This document shows positions 1 through 11,474 of a stretch of DNA of 64,000 nt, in pieces. A program made the translations under genes and the position numbers. Location: contig MNCI01038289.1 in the NCBI GenBank assembly GCA_015680685.1, positions 108,667 through 172,666 on the forward strand. Reading direction: 5' to 3'. Below the pieces are notes generated by a model. It ran no database searches, had not been told where the DNA came from, and worked only from the letters and a program-made list of their open reading frames with translations. This DNA comes from Gnetum montanum (taxonomy: Eukaryota; Streptophyta; Gnetopsida; Gnetales; Gnetaceae). Numbering within the stretch: the stretch's first letter is position 1; each line of letters opens with the position of its first letter.

Positions 1-438
1 GGTGCACCGCTATATTGCGTACGCAATATCGCGGGGGACGACGTGATACAGTGTACGCGATATCGCATCCCATTAGTTTCGTAATCCCAGTAGTGTTGCA
101 CTAGTTCAGGATGTGTATGGCAAGTGGGAACAGATGCTGGTGTTAGGATTAGTTAGAACTTAGTTAATGAGTAGTTAAGTTAAATTAGTTACTTAGTTAC
201 CTCTCTCCTTCCCTATTAGCACATAACATAAAAACATAAAAGCTATAAAAATCATATGCCTCAAGCTTACTTAACCATACAATCATGACATATAGGTAAG
301 CCTGGGAAGACAACAATCAAAAAACTCATCCTTGTTCCACAAGGGCACATAAGCACTTAGTCCTTGGAATTTGACCGGATCGTGCGTGAAATGCTTGTAT
401 TCGTATGGTTGAGCGTAGGGGTACCTCGCTGCTCATCA
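1..438 (+). repeat. LTR fragment (plus strand, 3' part)
   Basis: The right end of an LTR of the same superfamily as the others here. It ends in GGGGTACCTCGCTGCTCATCA, reading across a conserved U5 block, and its body (about 85-438) closely matches the minus-strand LTRs of Element V. Bases 1-77 hold GATATC-type palindromes typical of the U3 of this group, but the segment that normally lies between U3 and the GTAATCCCAGTAG block is missing. No tRNA-Asp-type primer site follows position 438, so this is a 3' LTR or solo LTR whose element lies to the left, or a rearranged copy. Confidence 0.75.
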
Positions 439-3400
439 ATAGGGGAGGGGAATGTAATACTAAATGAATGATAGTCGTTCTAATAAAGTTAAAGCAAGTA
501 CGATACTTGTCTAAGGAGGTAAAGGGCTAGAAATATTTCATTCATCCAAGGTGCTATGAATAGTTTCTTAGGTCCATTGATACTAAAGACTTATTAGTAT
601 TGCCAATCTCATAGAGAGACTTATACCTATCAATTAGTTGGATAGTCATCTTTGAGACCAAGTTTTAGAGAAAAACCTCATTTGTTTTGGTGCTAGGTAG
701 TTGTTCTTGAGTCAATAGATTCATAGGGAGAACCTCATACTCCTAAAAGTGATGATAATAAGGAAGAAGAGTATCATTTATTGACACAGTAGTATGAGGA
801 CTTATATTAAGTGCACATGGAGCTCTTTCCATATTTTTAGGTGATGTCTAAAAAGGAAAAGAAATAATAATAATATCATATTCATGGGCTATAGTCTCAG
901 TACAGATACATTACCTTATTTTCCATATTTATTTTATATCTTTGATATGGTGTGTTTGTTAAAGTTTTAAAACTTTATGTTATTTAGTTGTTATAGTTGA
1001 TGTACTTATATTTATTATGTAATATTATGGAATTGTTTGCATTTATATTTAGCTTGATCTTCCTATTACTAATATGTTCTATCTTTTCAAGATTTATATT
1101 TTATGATTTAAATTATGTGTTACTCATTTATTTACAAGTTTTTATACATCACTAAAAAGGAGGAGGTTGTTGATCTATTTCATGTTTTAGAGATCTAAAA
1201 ACTAGATAATGAAGAAGTATGCTTAGTTGGGCTTATGTTTCAAGTATTATGCTTAGTTAACCTTATGTTTCAAGTATTAAATGAGTTATTGAGCACCAAG
1301 ATAAAGTAGAAGTCAAGCATGTTGAATAAAGGCTTTCAAGATACGTGGAAGTAAGGATCAACCAAGTTAGCATAATCTTTCCTCAACCTTAGATGTAGCC
1401 TAGATGTCTAAGTCTCTTGGTGTACATCTAAGTTGAAAGTAGGCAGATTTTAGGACTTAACTTCAACCTAGACGGCTCAAGCTTCAGCCTAGACATTTCA
1501 AATTATGGATGTTTCAGGCTTGAGGATGGACATCCTAGATGATGGATGTTCTAGCTCCAATGTGAATGTTTCACCATAATTGCTTCAGTTGTTAGGAAGA
1601 ACATCTTTGACCTTCTCAAATGTTTTACCAAAATGCTAGTTTTGTAGTGTGGATGTCCATGCCTTTAATGGAACATCGCAGGAAGTCATTGAAAAAACTA
1701 AAAAAGCTATTTTTAGCAATTTTGCTAACTCAAGTTCTTTATTGGAAACTTTCTTGGATGCAAGGATTATTAAAGAACATGCTTAGATCTTCAATGAAGC
1801 AAGTAATTTGCAATAAGCATTTACTACATGACTTTGGATTAAGGCTTTGAATTGGCTTAAGGATTGGAAGTTTGATTAGTTTCTTGATAGCTACACCACC
1901 ATTGCTACATCATTTTCCCAGGGTTTTATTATTCTACATGATTAGATCTTTTATATCTTGTCATTGATTCAATCATTTGAGTGATGTATGCTCAGGGCTT
2001 AATATGTGAATGCCTTTGTATGAGCTTCATTTATGTAGATTTGATTTGTAAAATCACTCCCTATACTCCACACTTTGTTGTATTCCTTAGTATTAATATC
2101 TCAAGTCAAATCCCATAAGATTGTCTCAAGATACATTCCCATTATTTTAATGTGTCCTTTCATAAAGCATCTTATTATAATAATTATAACTTCTTGTTAC
2201 ATAGTAATACCATCTTGGTATGAAATGATACCATTAAGAAATGGGCACATAATAGACACTAAGGGTTTAAATAAAGGCAAGAATAACTAGGATTTTTTAT
2301 TATGCTAATTTCTAATAGATAAATATGATTCAAGAATTATTTGAAATTAAAATATCTTATCTTTTTTAAAATTAAAGTATATTTTATTTCTTTTTTCTTT
2401 AGAATAAATGATTCATCCTTAATGAGACTTGAATACAAGTTTCTAAGATAACTAAATCCATAGGATTATAAGTTCAACTCGCTCTAGTTGTACCAGCTTT
2501 AAAGTATAATTATTCTCAATGCTTTAACATATAAAAATAATTATTAATTAAGCCCATAAAAATAGTCATAGCATGTAAACAAACATTCCAATATACATTA
2601 TACTTAATGTAGAAGCTCATGTGCTTAGGTCACTTCAAGCTATGATATCTATCTAACAAAGCCCAACAAAGTTAGTTCACATATGCATATTGTTCTTGTA
2701 GAAATGTTCTTTACACTCCCACAAAGATACCTCCAAAAAGTACTTGTTGAAACACTTAATGCACAATCACAAACGGTCTTTGATTTTATATAATCTTCAT
2801 GTAAGCTAATGATAATGACATGATGGGGCACAAATATCTAATCAAATGTGGACTTAACCCTACTAAGCATGAACTAAAGACAACAAAGGAATGATAAAAA
2901 TGCATGGTTTAAATGTTGAAAAATAACTAATTATTTATTGTTGGAAAAATAACTAAGTATTAAAAATAAATGAACTATAGAATAGACTATGAGTGTATGT
3001 GAGTAAAAGAGCATAAGATATTAAATATGAGATGCTGCACTATGGAGAAATTATTTAGGTTCTCTTTTCAAAGAAGAAAAATCCTTTATTACTAAGAAAA
3101 TAAATATTTTCCTCCAAAAGAGAATCAAACTAGAAGTGTTTTAGTAGAAATCTAAGTGAGTAAAACTGATAATAAAAAAATCTAATTTGTGAGGAAGATA
3201 TGGGTTTGGAGAGTAGAATTGAACATTTATAAGATGAGGATGTGGATCTGGAAGTTGCAAGTACTATGCAAGATCGTTTTGAACCCAAAATAAGGTTATT
3301 ATAGCTAAGGGTCTTGTCATTCATACTAGAGTTGAAAAAATTACAAGTCTGAAATGTTAATACAGATGCTACTTCATTAACATGGATATTGCATTAGCAT

Positions 3401-3639
3401 TAGTGTTAAAGCTAAGAGGAGCTATGGTGTCTGTAGAGCATGTGAGAAATGTTAGGTTGTTTTCTACACAAACTCTTGATCTCTTAAAATCTTAAAAAAT
3501 GCTTAAGATCTCAAGAAACCAATTCCAAAGTATGGATTTTGATGCCATATTTATAGGTTTAGGGTTCACTGGGAGATAGTATAAAGTTTATTTTTAGTAA
3601 GTTTGATCATATAAACTAGGAAATATGGGTTCTATAAGT
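439..3639. other. AT-rich interval without a recognisable gene
   Basis: No open frame here has a recognisable domain; the longest are under 80 codons and look random. It may include remains of the internal region of minus-strand Element VI, whose gag relic starts just to the right, but I could not align it by eye. A short direct repeat at 1218-1277 is the only clear structure. Confidence 0.5.
1218..1277. repeat. 30-bp direct tandem repeat, two units
   Basis: Two adjacent 30-bp units (1218-1247 and 1248-1277) begin TATGCTTAGTT and end CTTATGTTTCAAGTAT, with only a few differences in the middle. No function is evident; it looks like a local slippage duplication. Confidence 0.8.
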
Positions 3640-4200
3640 GGTAATGCTAACATTGACACTAGCACCAACATCAACATTACTAGTAGTTAGTGAAATTTTT
3701 TTAATTCTTTCCAAGATCAAGTTTTTCTATCCTTTGATGTTCTTTGGACTTTGGACTCTATCCTTTCCTTATCTTGGTTGTTTTCTAAGTTTGATTACAA
3801 CTATTGGTAAAGGGTATCATCCTCAACAAAAGTATGAGAATTTGTAAACTAATATAGCCTTGAGAAAAAAATCAAGGCCTTCTTTTTGTGGCTACAAAAA
3901 TAATGGTGTTGGGATTCTTTTTCCCTTGGAGGCTTCATGACATGCCTCCATGCATCAATCCTTTCTAAGCTAGGCTTTTGAGGACTAATAGTCCCTGGAG
4001 GTGTGGTCTGTCACCTCATACTCTAAACCTAATGATTCAATGCTTAGCTTTATGAGATTGACAATGTGAATGATAAGAACAGATTAATAAGGAGGTGATA
4101 AAATGTTGCCCTCCATGTTTCTCCAATGCAACTATTCATCTTAATGAAGACTAAAGGTAAAAATTGGATAATAGGGATTTAGGTGTGCATAGATCATTTT
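3640..4200 (-). pseudogene. Degraded gag N-terminal region of Element VI
   Basis: The reverse complement aligns by eye with the first part of gag in Element III (30600-31050). Shared stretches include ACATGGAGGGCAACAT against ATATGGAGGGTAACAT, and CATGAAGCCTCCAAGGGAAA against CATGAAGATACAAAGGGAAA. The alignment weakens below about 3750. No reading frame survives: stops and indels are frequent throughout. The position directly downstream (minus strand) of a primer site and LTR supports the identity. Gag would have formed the cytoplasmic particle; this copy cannot. Confidence 0.55.
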
Positions 4201-4443
4201 AAGCTACTAAAGCTTCTCATTGGTAGTTCTTTTAGTCCTATCCTATTATTAATTAGAGTCATTGACATATGATGGAGATTCATTCTAGCAAAAAAAAAAA
4301 GCCATCGTAGTAATGTGTGCAAAGTGTACCTTAAGATTTTATTATTATTATCTTGTATGAGAGATGTCTCATTATATTTTCCTCACAATGATTTTATATG
4401 GATTTACTATTTATCAATACTTAACACACTTAGCTTAATTAAG

Positions 4444-4462
4444 TCTCTAGCAATGGCACCAA
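4444..4462 (-). other. Primer-binding site of Element VI (tRNA-Asp type)
   Basis: On the minus strand the 19 bases right after the LTR terminus TCATCA read TTGGTGCCATTGCTAGAGA. This is a diverged form of the complement of the plant tRNA-Asp 3' end (TGGCGCCGTTGCCGGGGA), known as the Athila/Tat primer site. Confidence 0.65.
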
Positions 4463-4885
4463 TGATGAGTAGTGGGTAGTTGCTACACCCAATTATATGA
4501 ATCACAAGCATTCACACATGATCTAGTCAAATTCCATGGACTCGGTTACCTAAGTTGCTGATATTCCTAAATAGTGAATTGTGTAGTTGTAGGTTGTTGT
4601 CTTCCTAATCCATACTTGTGTAAAATTGTGCATATGATTAAGTGTAGTTGAGGCATAAGATATTTATTTTTATAAATTTTATTATTTTTCCCTTATTTTC
4701 TAGATGATTAAATGAAGATTTAATAATTAAAATAATTAACTAATGAACTACTTCATTAACTAACTATCCTAATGTGAAGTATTTGCTCCCATTTGTCATA
4801 CATATTTTGAATTGATATTAACATTTTTAGTTTACCAGTTGTATCCTACTGGGTGCACCAAGTATCCACTGGTGGGATTACCAAG
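4463..4885 (-). repeat. 5' LTR of Element VI, distal (U5) part
   Basis: This is the U5 half of the minus-strand LTR, ending at 4463 with TCATCA. It carries the conserved blocks of the family (a GTGTAG...ACTCATCA terminus and the ACCAAGTG/ACTGGTGGGATTACCAAG region). It breaks at 4885 where Element I inserted; 4881-4885 is the left copy of the CCAAG target duplication. The other half is at 12342-12799. Confidence 0.8.
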
Positions 4886-5765
4886 TGATGAACCATGATT
4901 TGTTAGGCTTCGATATTGGATCTGTAATATTGGGTACACGATATTGCTGCCTGAATAACGATATCGGATACACGATATCGTGATTCCTGTGTAAGCCTAT
5001 AAATACACATTTAGGTGCATAGGACAAGGGGGGGGGGGGGGGGGGGGGGCGGATAAGTAAGCGTAGAAGTAGAGTCTTTTTGTTCATTTTTAGTTCATTT
5101 TAATTCTTTCCCTAGTGCATGCCCACAGTGTGATGATTGTAATTATACAGAACCTTTATTCGAGTGTGACGTACTTGGACACACACATGATCAACAATAA
5201 AGATCGAGATTACTTCATCATTGCAGCATTCACTTAGTTTTAATTGGTTAACTGTTATTATTATTTATTATTTTCTTAATTAATATTTCTTTACCTTCAT
5301 CTACTATCCCTATTATTAAATGCAAAACGAGTACGACTTAATCACGAGCATTTAAGTGTGACTACTTGGTATCCCAGTAGTGTATCTAGGAATGCTTAAG
5401 TAACATGTTCTTGGTAATCCTAGAAGTAGTACACGAAGTCCAAGATGTGTACAAATGATTAAGGATGGATGCTCATTGCACTTAGGCTAGCTAAGATTCT
5501 CTTCCCGTATTGCTCATTAGCTTAATCGAAGTTATTCTCTATTGTTCTTAGGAGTAGCATAGTGATAGGAAACACATCATACACCTCACTCTGGACTAAA
5601 CCATACGTGACACAACAAATACTAGTCTAGGTGGAAAGATGGTGAACTACAATCAATGTGTAACTATCTAGATGCCACAACTAGTCCATCTATGGAACTT
5701 GACCAGATTGTGTGTGAACGCTCGTATTCGTATGGTTGAGTATAGGGGTACCTAGCCACTCATCA
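4886..5765 (+). repeat. 5' LTR of Element I
   Basis: An 880-bp LTR that starts TGATGAACCATG and ends CCTAGCCACTCATCA. U3 holds GATATC/GATATT palindromes at about 4908-4984, a TATA box (CTATAAAT, 4997-5004) and a long G run (5028-5049). Downstream it has the AATAAAGATC polyadenylation-like signal and a conserved U5. Its partner at 11475-12336 is clearly homologous, with the G run the main length difference. Confidence 0.9.
5028..5049 (+). repeat. Poly-G tract (22 G) in the LTR
   Basis: An uninterrupted run of 22 G just downstream of the LTR TATA box. The equivalent place in the 3' LTR (about 11618) has only six G, so the tract expanded in this copy, or was miscalled in sequencing. Confidence 0.85.
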
Positions 5766-5906
5766 CCAAGCATTAAGATGTTATGCTCGAAATGGTTATA
5801 CTCATGTTGTTTATGAATGATAATATTAATTAGTTAAAATATGAATATAAATTACATGTAAAGTAAAGTGTTGAAAAGTAGAATTAAACTAGTTTAAGTG
5901 TTGCAA
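5766..5906 (+). repeat. 141-bp copy of the 3' flank placed after the 5' LTR
   Basis: Right after the 5' LTR the sequence continues CCAAGCATTAAGATG and matches 12337-12477 over 141 bp, with about five differences and no indels. The latter is the target duplication plus host LTR sequence beyond the 3' end of the element. The copy ends at GTGTTGCAA and joins directly to gag-derived sequence. A primer site would be expected here and is missing. This looks like a repair scar and not part of the element's normal structure. Confidence 0.85.
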
Positions 5907-6426
5907 ATGTTGTGTTGCTATTGTTAACCGTAGTGGGAATCCTCCACAACATCAAAGGCATCCCTTCTTTAGACATGATTGTAGAAAGGGACAACACAGT
6001 TCCAAGACTACTGCATCTCCCCACTCAGTACAAGTTCAACATTGTGATGCATCTTTCTCCTTGAACCCAATGCGTCATGTTACCTTATCAAGGCCACTAA
6101 TCAATACTCCAACAACCATGTAGCCCAATGAATATAACCACATAAGGAGACATATTGATCCTTGCATACCATCTTATGGTTAAGGGTATCGTAGTGGGTC
6201 AACTCTTTATCAATTAACCACATCTTATAACTTGCCCCACTATGTCAACTTTAATCAAGTGTGTGAACCTCAATGTGGGTACAGTTCAACCACCACATCA
6301 AAAGACACCCAATGGTATAGATATGACCCGGTCCCAATATTTCCAAAATGCATGGATCCAACCATTCCATTTATTAATTCTCGCTATGATCAAAAGTTTA
6401 GATATGGGGGATCTCCCCCATTCTAA
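5907..6426 (+). pseudogene. gag C-terminal remnant of Element I
   Basis: This matches the C-terminal Pro/Gln/Tyr-rich part of gag in Element II (about 33930-34435), starting near CATCAAAGGCATCCCTTCTTT. Everything upstream of it in gag, including the zinc knuckle, is gone. The last frame (about 6232-6426) reads ...YGGSPPF and stops; Element II stops at the same place with YGGYTPF. The shared stop marks the normal end of gag in this pol-less group. It cannot be functional as it stands. Confidence 0.7.
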
Positions 6427-7902
6427 CAAACAGAATTAATAAATGTTTTTCCTTTTCTTTAATTTTACAATTTTTCGTTTTCCAATTTTTTTCATCTTTC
6501 AATTTGTTATTTCATCTTTTTATTTATTTATTATTTTATCTTTTTATCTTTTTATGGGTAATCTCATCTATGAATAAAGCATTCATGTGACTCGTTGGTT
6601 GAGGTGTTGTTTTCTGCTATCAAGTCTCAGGTAACTAATTACTTGGACAGTAAGCCGATCACATCCACCCAATCATTTTATTAATAAGAGGTTCTACTCT
6701 AGGTACGATAATATCCTTGTCATCATGAAAACTTAAAAGTAATTTTGTGCTCATTATGCCCAGAGGAAAAAATGATGGACTAAGAGAGAATGGCCAAGGT
6801 GTGACGTCAAGGGGACTTCTGGATTCTCTTTGGTGACATCTGTAGGAGTTATCAGGTAGCTTGGTTGTACTAAGATCCTTATAGATCTAGCGAAAATGGG
6901 AGTAAGAGTAATAAAGGCACTTAATAAAGAAACCCAATGCTATTCTAGGGGGTCCCACTGGAAAGACATGCACCCATGCCTGAAGGTAGGCGGCTTCTCT
7001 AGATTACGCATCAAAAAAAAAAAGAGAAAAGAAAGAAAAAAAAAGAGAGTCTGCCAAAGTAACCAGACAAACAAAAATATCAAGATAAATGTGCTACAAA
7101 GAAATTCCAAATCACTTCTCCCTTGAATGAAATGCCAAGTGATCGTACGCCTTGCTGTCATGATGCTCTTATGGTTGTCCATCATTGGATGAAACAATGC
7201 AATGTCACTGATAGGAGGAATGGAGTTGGTCTTGATTTTGGAGCGATAGGCTAATGATACATTAATCACACCCTACACTTAGGATTCATTGTTCCCTGGA
7301 TCAGTCACCTCATGTCCCAATCTTTGCAATCCCTTCTACAATTCACCTCATCTCACTGTTCATGTATTTTTGACTCGTGTCGTGTGTAGCATTGAATTCA
7401 TATCTCATCATGGTGGTATCTACATGTGTGTGTTTTGTGCAACTAGTGGGGTTTACATTTGCACCTTTTAGTGGCTATGGACATTTCCAAGCATGGTTAC
7501 GTAAGGGCATCATAGGTAGGAACCTGCTTTGGGGAGGACCCACTTGCGTAACCTTTGTAATTTGCACTCATTACACATCAGCATCACATCATTTTATACC
7601 CCTTCGAGTACTACATTACCTACATTATTCTTTCCTTTATCATCCTTCTAATTCAAATGTTCCTATGCACCAAAACATGTCCTTTTTCCTCATCCTATTC
7701 ATGAATTTCATTGTTAGATTCTACTCCATTATACTTTTGGTGCCTTCCAATCTATTCAATTTTACCCTGAACCTTTCGAATTAACCTCAAATCCTTCATT
7801 TTTGGCCTTAGAAATTCAAAAATNGACCTCAAATCCTTCATTTTTGGCCTTAGAAATTCAAAAATTCTTCAAATTTACCAAGTACCCTATTTTCAATGGG
7901 CC
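6427..7902 (+). other. Long untranslated spacer of Element I
   Basis: AT-rich spacer between gag and the array in front of ORF3, homologous to 34436-35830 in Element II. It begins with TTTTATC-type low complexity. It holds two blocks also seen in the other elements: GTGACGTCAAGGGGACTT (about 6801) and CTTTGGGGAGGACCCACTT (about 7526). A 40-bp duplication flanks an N at 7824 (see findings) and is probably an assembly artefact. I see no gene in it. Confidence 0.7.
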
Positions 7903-7991
7903 ACGATATCAGGTATTTGATATCGGGTTTGATGCGACATCAGGTCCATGTTATCGGGTACGTAATATCACGTCCATAAAAACTATATATA
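7903..7991 (+). promoter_or_regulatory. Internal promoter-like array before ORF3 (GATATC type)
   Basis: A cluster of CGATATCAGG, GATATCGGGT, GTTATCGGGTA and TAATATCACG units ends in a TATATATA box (7984-7991), about 500 bp before the ORF3 ATG. The LTRs of the same element have the same units (for example CGATATCGGATACACG) just upstream of their TATA box. By position and make-up this is a candidate promoter for ORF3. Transcription is inferred, not shown. Confidence 0.6.
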
Positions 7992-8165
7992 TGGACCCCC
8001 CATGTACGTCAACATCATTTTCCACTATTCATGCGAGGGAGTTGTTCAAATTTTCTTCCACAAATTTTCGAGCTTGCACACCTATCGATCAAATATCCAT
8101 AACTTGCTCATTAACACTCCAATTCCTGTTCTGAATGAACCAATCTAATCCCAGAGTGTTTAACT

Positions 8166-8177
8166 TAGTCATGGGGG
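8166..8177 (+). other. PPT-like motif upstream of ORF3
   Basis: TAGTCATGGGGG is nearly identical to the polypurine tract next to the 3' LTR of this element (CAGTCATGGGGG). It lies in the leader of the presumed ORF3 transcript. Element II has the same 12-mer at the equivalent place. Confidence 0.6.
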
Positions 8178-8494
8178 AAGCATATGCTCCAAGTTCTACA
8201 TAATTTTTTCAAAATTCATCATTGCTTGAAGGATATCATAAAGGGTAAATGACCTTAAGAATGTTAAACATGTTGCCAAATTAATTTTATCTTTTTACCC
8301 ACACCATGAGAATTAATTTTTGGAGCCACCTAATTAAATTGGGCCCAATATCGAAACTTTTAGGGGACATTTTTGTAAAATTTTCTAACTCTAGATCACA
8401 CTAAATAAGAAACGAATTCATTAAAGACAAAAAGTAAGGTATAAATCAAACTTTGTAAGTAACCTTAATAATAGTCGGCCTTGTGTGATTGCAG

Positions 8495-11294
8495 ATGGCC
8501 CCTAAAAGGGGATAACAAGGAGGACCCTCTCAAGATGCATCCAAATGACCAAGGAGGGGCAGAGGCTAGGCATCTCTCGAGGAACGTACGAAATAGGAGG
8601 CACAATCATTCAGTATCCATCAGGAACCTCCTGTTACTATATAATCAAGACATGTTGAAGGTGGAGTCGGCAGAGCACCTGAATAGGGACAACATCTCAC
8701 ATTGTCCTCGGAGTGTGTTCAGGAAAGTCATGAAAGGTCCATGGTAGCAACTTAACTTTAGACCTTTCACAGANTTCATGAAAGGTCCATGGTAGCAACT
8801 TAACTTTAGACCTTTCACAGAGTTTGCTCCTGAAGTAGTCAGGGACCAACTTAAAGGGTCCCCACTATGGCCTATTCTCTCTACAAGTGGTGATTGGTAC
8901 CTGGGAGAGATGTACCAATTTTGGCACAATAAAGAAGAAGGCACCACTATTGATATTGGTGGTATTTTTGTGGATTTTTCTACCAAAGCCATTTCAGAGG
9001 TGTTGAATCTTCGAAATATAGGGCCAAAAGTTGCTCACTTGTCCACTCGCTTTGATGTTGATGGGCGAAAGATATGGTTGAAAAGGGAATACGATAAAGA
9101 GGACAAAGCATATGGAGAGCTGACACTTGAAGAGAGAATCTACTTCAAGATCAGCATGTATCACATCTTTCCCACAAAAGGATTGAATAGAATCTCCACA
9201 TATGTAGCTAGAGGAAGTGCTATATTGATGGGTAAGGTTAATGCCAACCTATGCCATTTATATCTTACAGGGATTTTGAGGTAGTTTAAAGAATGCAAGA
9301 TGGGGAAGTCCTCTATCTCATTAGGAGGCTTTGCTGGCATGCTAGAATTCTGGCGTACACCAATGATGTCCCCAGAAAGGTCCAAAATGCTTCATTTGCT
9401 GAATTGCTGAAGCCACTAGCCCCAGGAAAAAGTGCTGCTGAGACATTGGAGCCTGAACAAGAATAGATGATGGGGCCTGTTGCACCTCAAACTACAAGAC
9501 CTAGCCAACTTCTAAGCACAAGGCCTAGTCAACAATAGGAGGTGGGTCCCAGCACTGCAGGACTATCAAGACCAACTGCCACCACCACTGCAGGACTATC
9601 AATCATCAATGAGCCATCTCAAGGCCATCGTTGAGATGATCAGTTGGGGAAGCCGTAATGAGACCAATCTCTTCAGGGTCATAGACGATGTTGTATGATC
9701 CATGGTCTCAATTGATCGTGCATGGGGTGAGGTATTAATTCAAACAGGAGGAGGGGAATCACATTGGTCATAATAGATCTCAGGGAACACTGCATCTTTT
9801 CAGGTGCAATTAGAAATTGGTGAGGGTGCCACAGTAGTGGTTAAGCAATACCAAGATGCAGCGGGAGTCGCAGAAGTGGTTACAAATCATATAAAAGAAT
9901 CATTTAATGTCCTTGTTGTGCCACTGGTAGATTTTACAATAGCACATGATGCTCAAACTTTGGTTGGTCCCTTGATGACTGCTATGGATCATGAGTATGT
10001 TCTAAATCAATTGTTGTAGATAGGATAAGTGATGACGTCCTTGTTTGACATCCCTTAAGATGTCACAACAACTTAGTCAGTCCTCATCTGCACAAAAGGG
10101 AAGCTGGTCATGGTAGAGATCAAGGCCGAGCATGCAAAGGTGGTGTTGGAAAGACTCTAAGAAAAGCTCGTCACTCTACAAGCTACACAATAGGACCCAT
10201 CTCAATTCATCCCTGCAGACCAGCTAGAGTCCTTCCGGATAGAGTAGCTCAATAAATTTTTAGAAGAAAATAAAAGTGTGGTGGAGGCGAAAGATAAGGC
10301 TGATTCGGATGCTTCCAAGGCACAAGCTTAAACATATGCACATGCCAAAGTAGTCAAGGCCTTACAAGAGGAAAATAAATAGCTTGCTGCTGACAATCTC
10401 TGATTGACCACCATAGAAAAAAAAATGAATGTTCTTGAAGAAAATTTTTAGCTATTACAAGAATAATTAGTTAGGGTCAACCAGGACATGAATCGCTTGG
10501 CCAAGGAAAATAGAACCCCTCGCAATGGAGGAGGTACGCACGATCTGCCAAAAGACAGCGATTAAGATAAGTGTGTGGCAAAATGAGGCCAAGTGACATG
10601 AAAAGCTTAAAGAACACTTCAGGGATTAGGTGGGGATGTATAAATAGGTAATAGAAAAAGAAATCTATATGGCCAAGGCCCATATCGACACTCTCAGTGC
10701 TCAAAACACTGATTGGTGGGCCATAGTGGATACCTATGCATTCGTCCACCAAGCAGAACTCAAAAGCCAGGACTTGCAGATACAAGATCTTACGAAGTAC
10801 ATGGAGTTGGCAAACCTGTGGTAACAGTAGGGTGCTCGAGAATAGAGTTAGAGAAGTAGGTAGCAACCACTTACACTAAATATGAAATAGAATTTGCTGA
10901 GCACAAGAAGACATTGCAGAAATTGGAAGTGGCAAGTCCTAAATTAGAGGTGGTCAAAACGAGCTAGCAAGGACAAAAGGATGTTGCAGCAGGTTTGGAT
11001 TGATGGCTCATGGATTACCAAGAATATAAGAATGAAGCCAAAGCCTATGAATAGGAACGATGGTTGTTTGCGGCTTGGTATGTCAAGGCCAACCAGATGT
11101 TCCTGCAACTACCGTGTCCATGGGAGGTGCCAACTCCATCAAACATTGGAGCATTAGCATGGAGAGCAAAGGACCCCCAAATTGAAGAAGAAAAGCTCCA
11201 GGCACTCCTTCAGACCCATCAATTTCCAAAACCTGAAGCATAAGATAAGGGGAAGAGACCCAGGAAGGAACCACCGATACCAGGGACCATATGA
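8495..11294 (+). pseudogene. ORF3 of Element I, broken
   Basis: It starts at ATGGCC directly behind GTGTGATTGCAG, a good 3' splice site also present in Element II. About 930 codons. The best preserved part (8910-9284) resembles the 'putative plant transposon protein' domain: MYQFWHNKEE, then EERIYFKISMYHIFPTKGL and GKVNANLCHLYL. A middle block (about 9804-10019, with GATVVVKQ and FNVLVVPL) and a long coiled coil rich in K/E/Q follow. Most stops fall where Element II or the pattern calls for Gln or Trp. Frameshifts occur near 8900, 9290 and 10510. A 46-bp repeat around the N at 8774 is probably an assembly artefact. The function of this family is unknown. Confidence 0.75.
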
Positions 11295-11460
11295 GTTCTA
11301 ATAAATTTTGTAGTTTTGTGTTTGTGTCCCAATTTTGTTGTGTTCAACTCTCCACTGTGGCATGAATAAATTTCTAGTTAGTCAATAATCCCATACCTAT
11401 CCACTGTGTAATCAATGGAACTTGTTCTCATTTTTTTCCACTCAAGGACAAGTTTTCATT

Positions 11461-11474
11461 CAGTCATGGGGGTA
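11461..11474 (+). other. Polypurine tract of Element I
   Basis: CAGTCATGGGGGTA lies immediately before the 3' LTR start TGATGA. In LTR elements this purine run primes plus-strand DNA synthesis. Confidence 0.8.

Noticed and set aside
1160-1180. Possible Copia polypurine tract and LTR start (AAAAAGGAGGAGG followed by TGTTGATC).
   Set aside because: No Copia RT/RNase H upstream, and no second LTR or target duplication found.
6940-7269. 109-codon minus-strand frame, with a similar 101-codon one at 34934-35239.
   Set aside because: The two are homologous (MINVSL(A/T)Y...DIALFHPMM) because the spacers are homologous, but they are antisense to the element, diverge freely in the T-rich part, and are absent from Elements III-V. 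A conserved antisense ORF is possible but I cannot support it.
7377-7784. 135-codon open frame in the spacer of Element I.
   Set aside because: The homologous spacer of Element II is not open in this frame and the peptide has no recognisable domain; it includes the conserved non-coding block.
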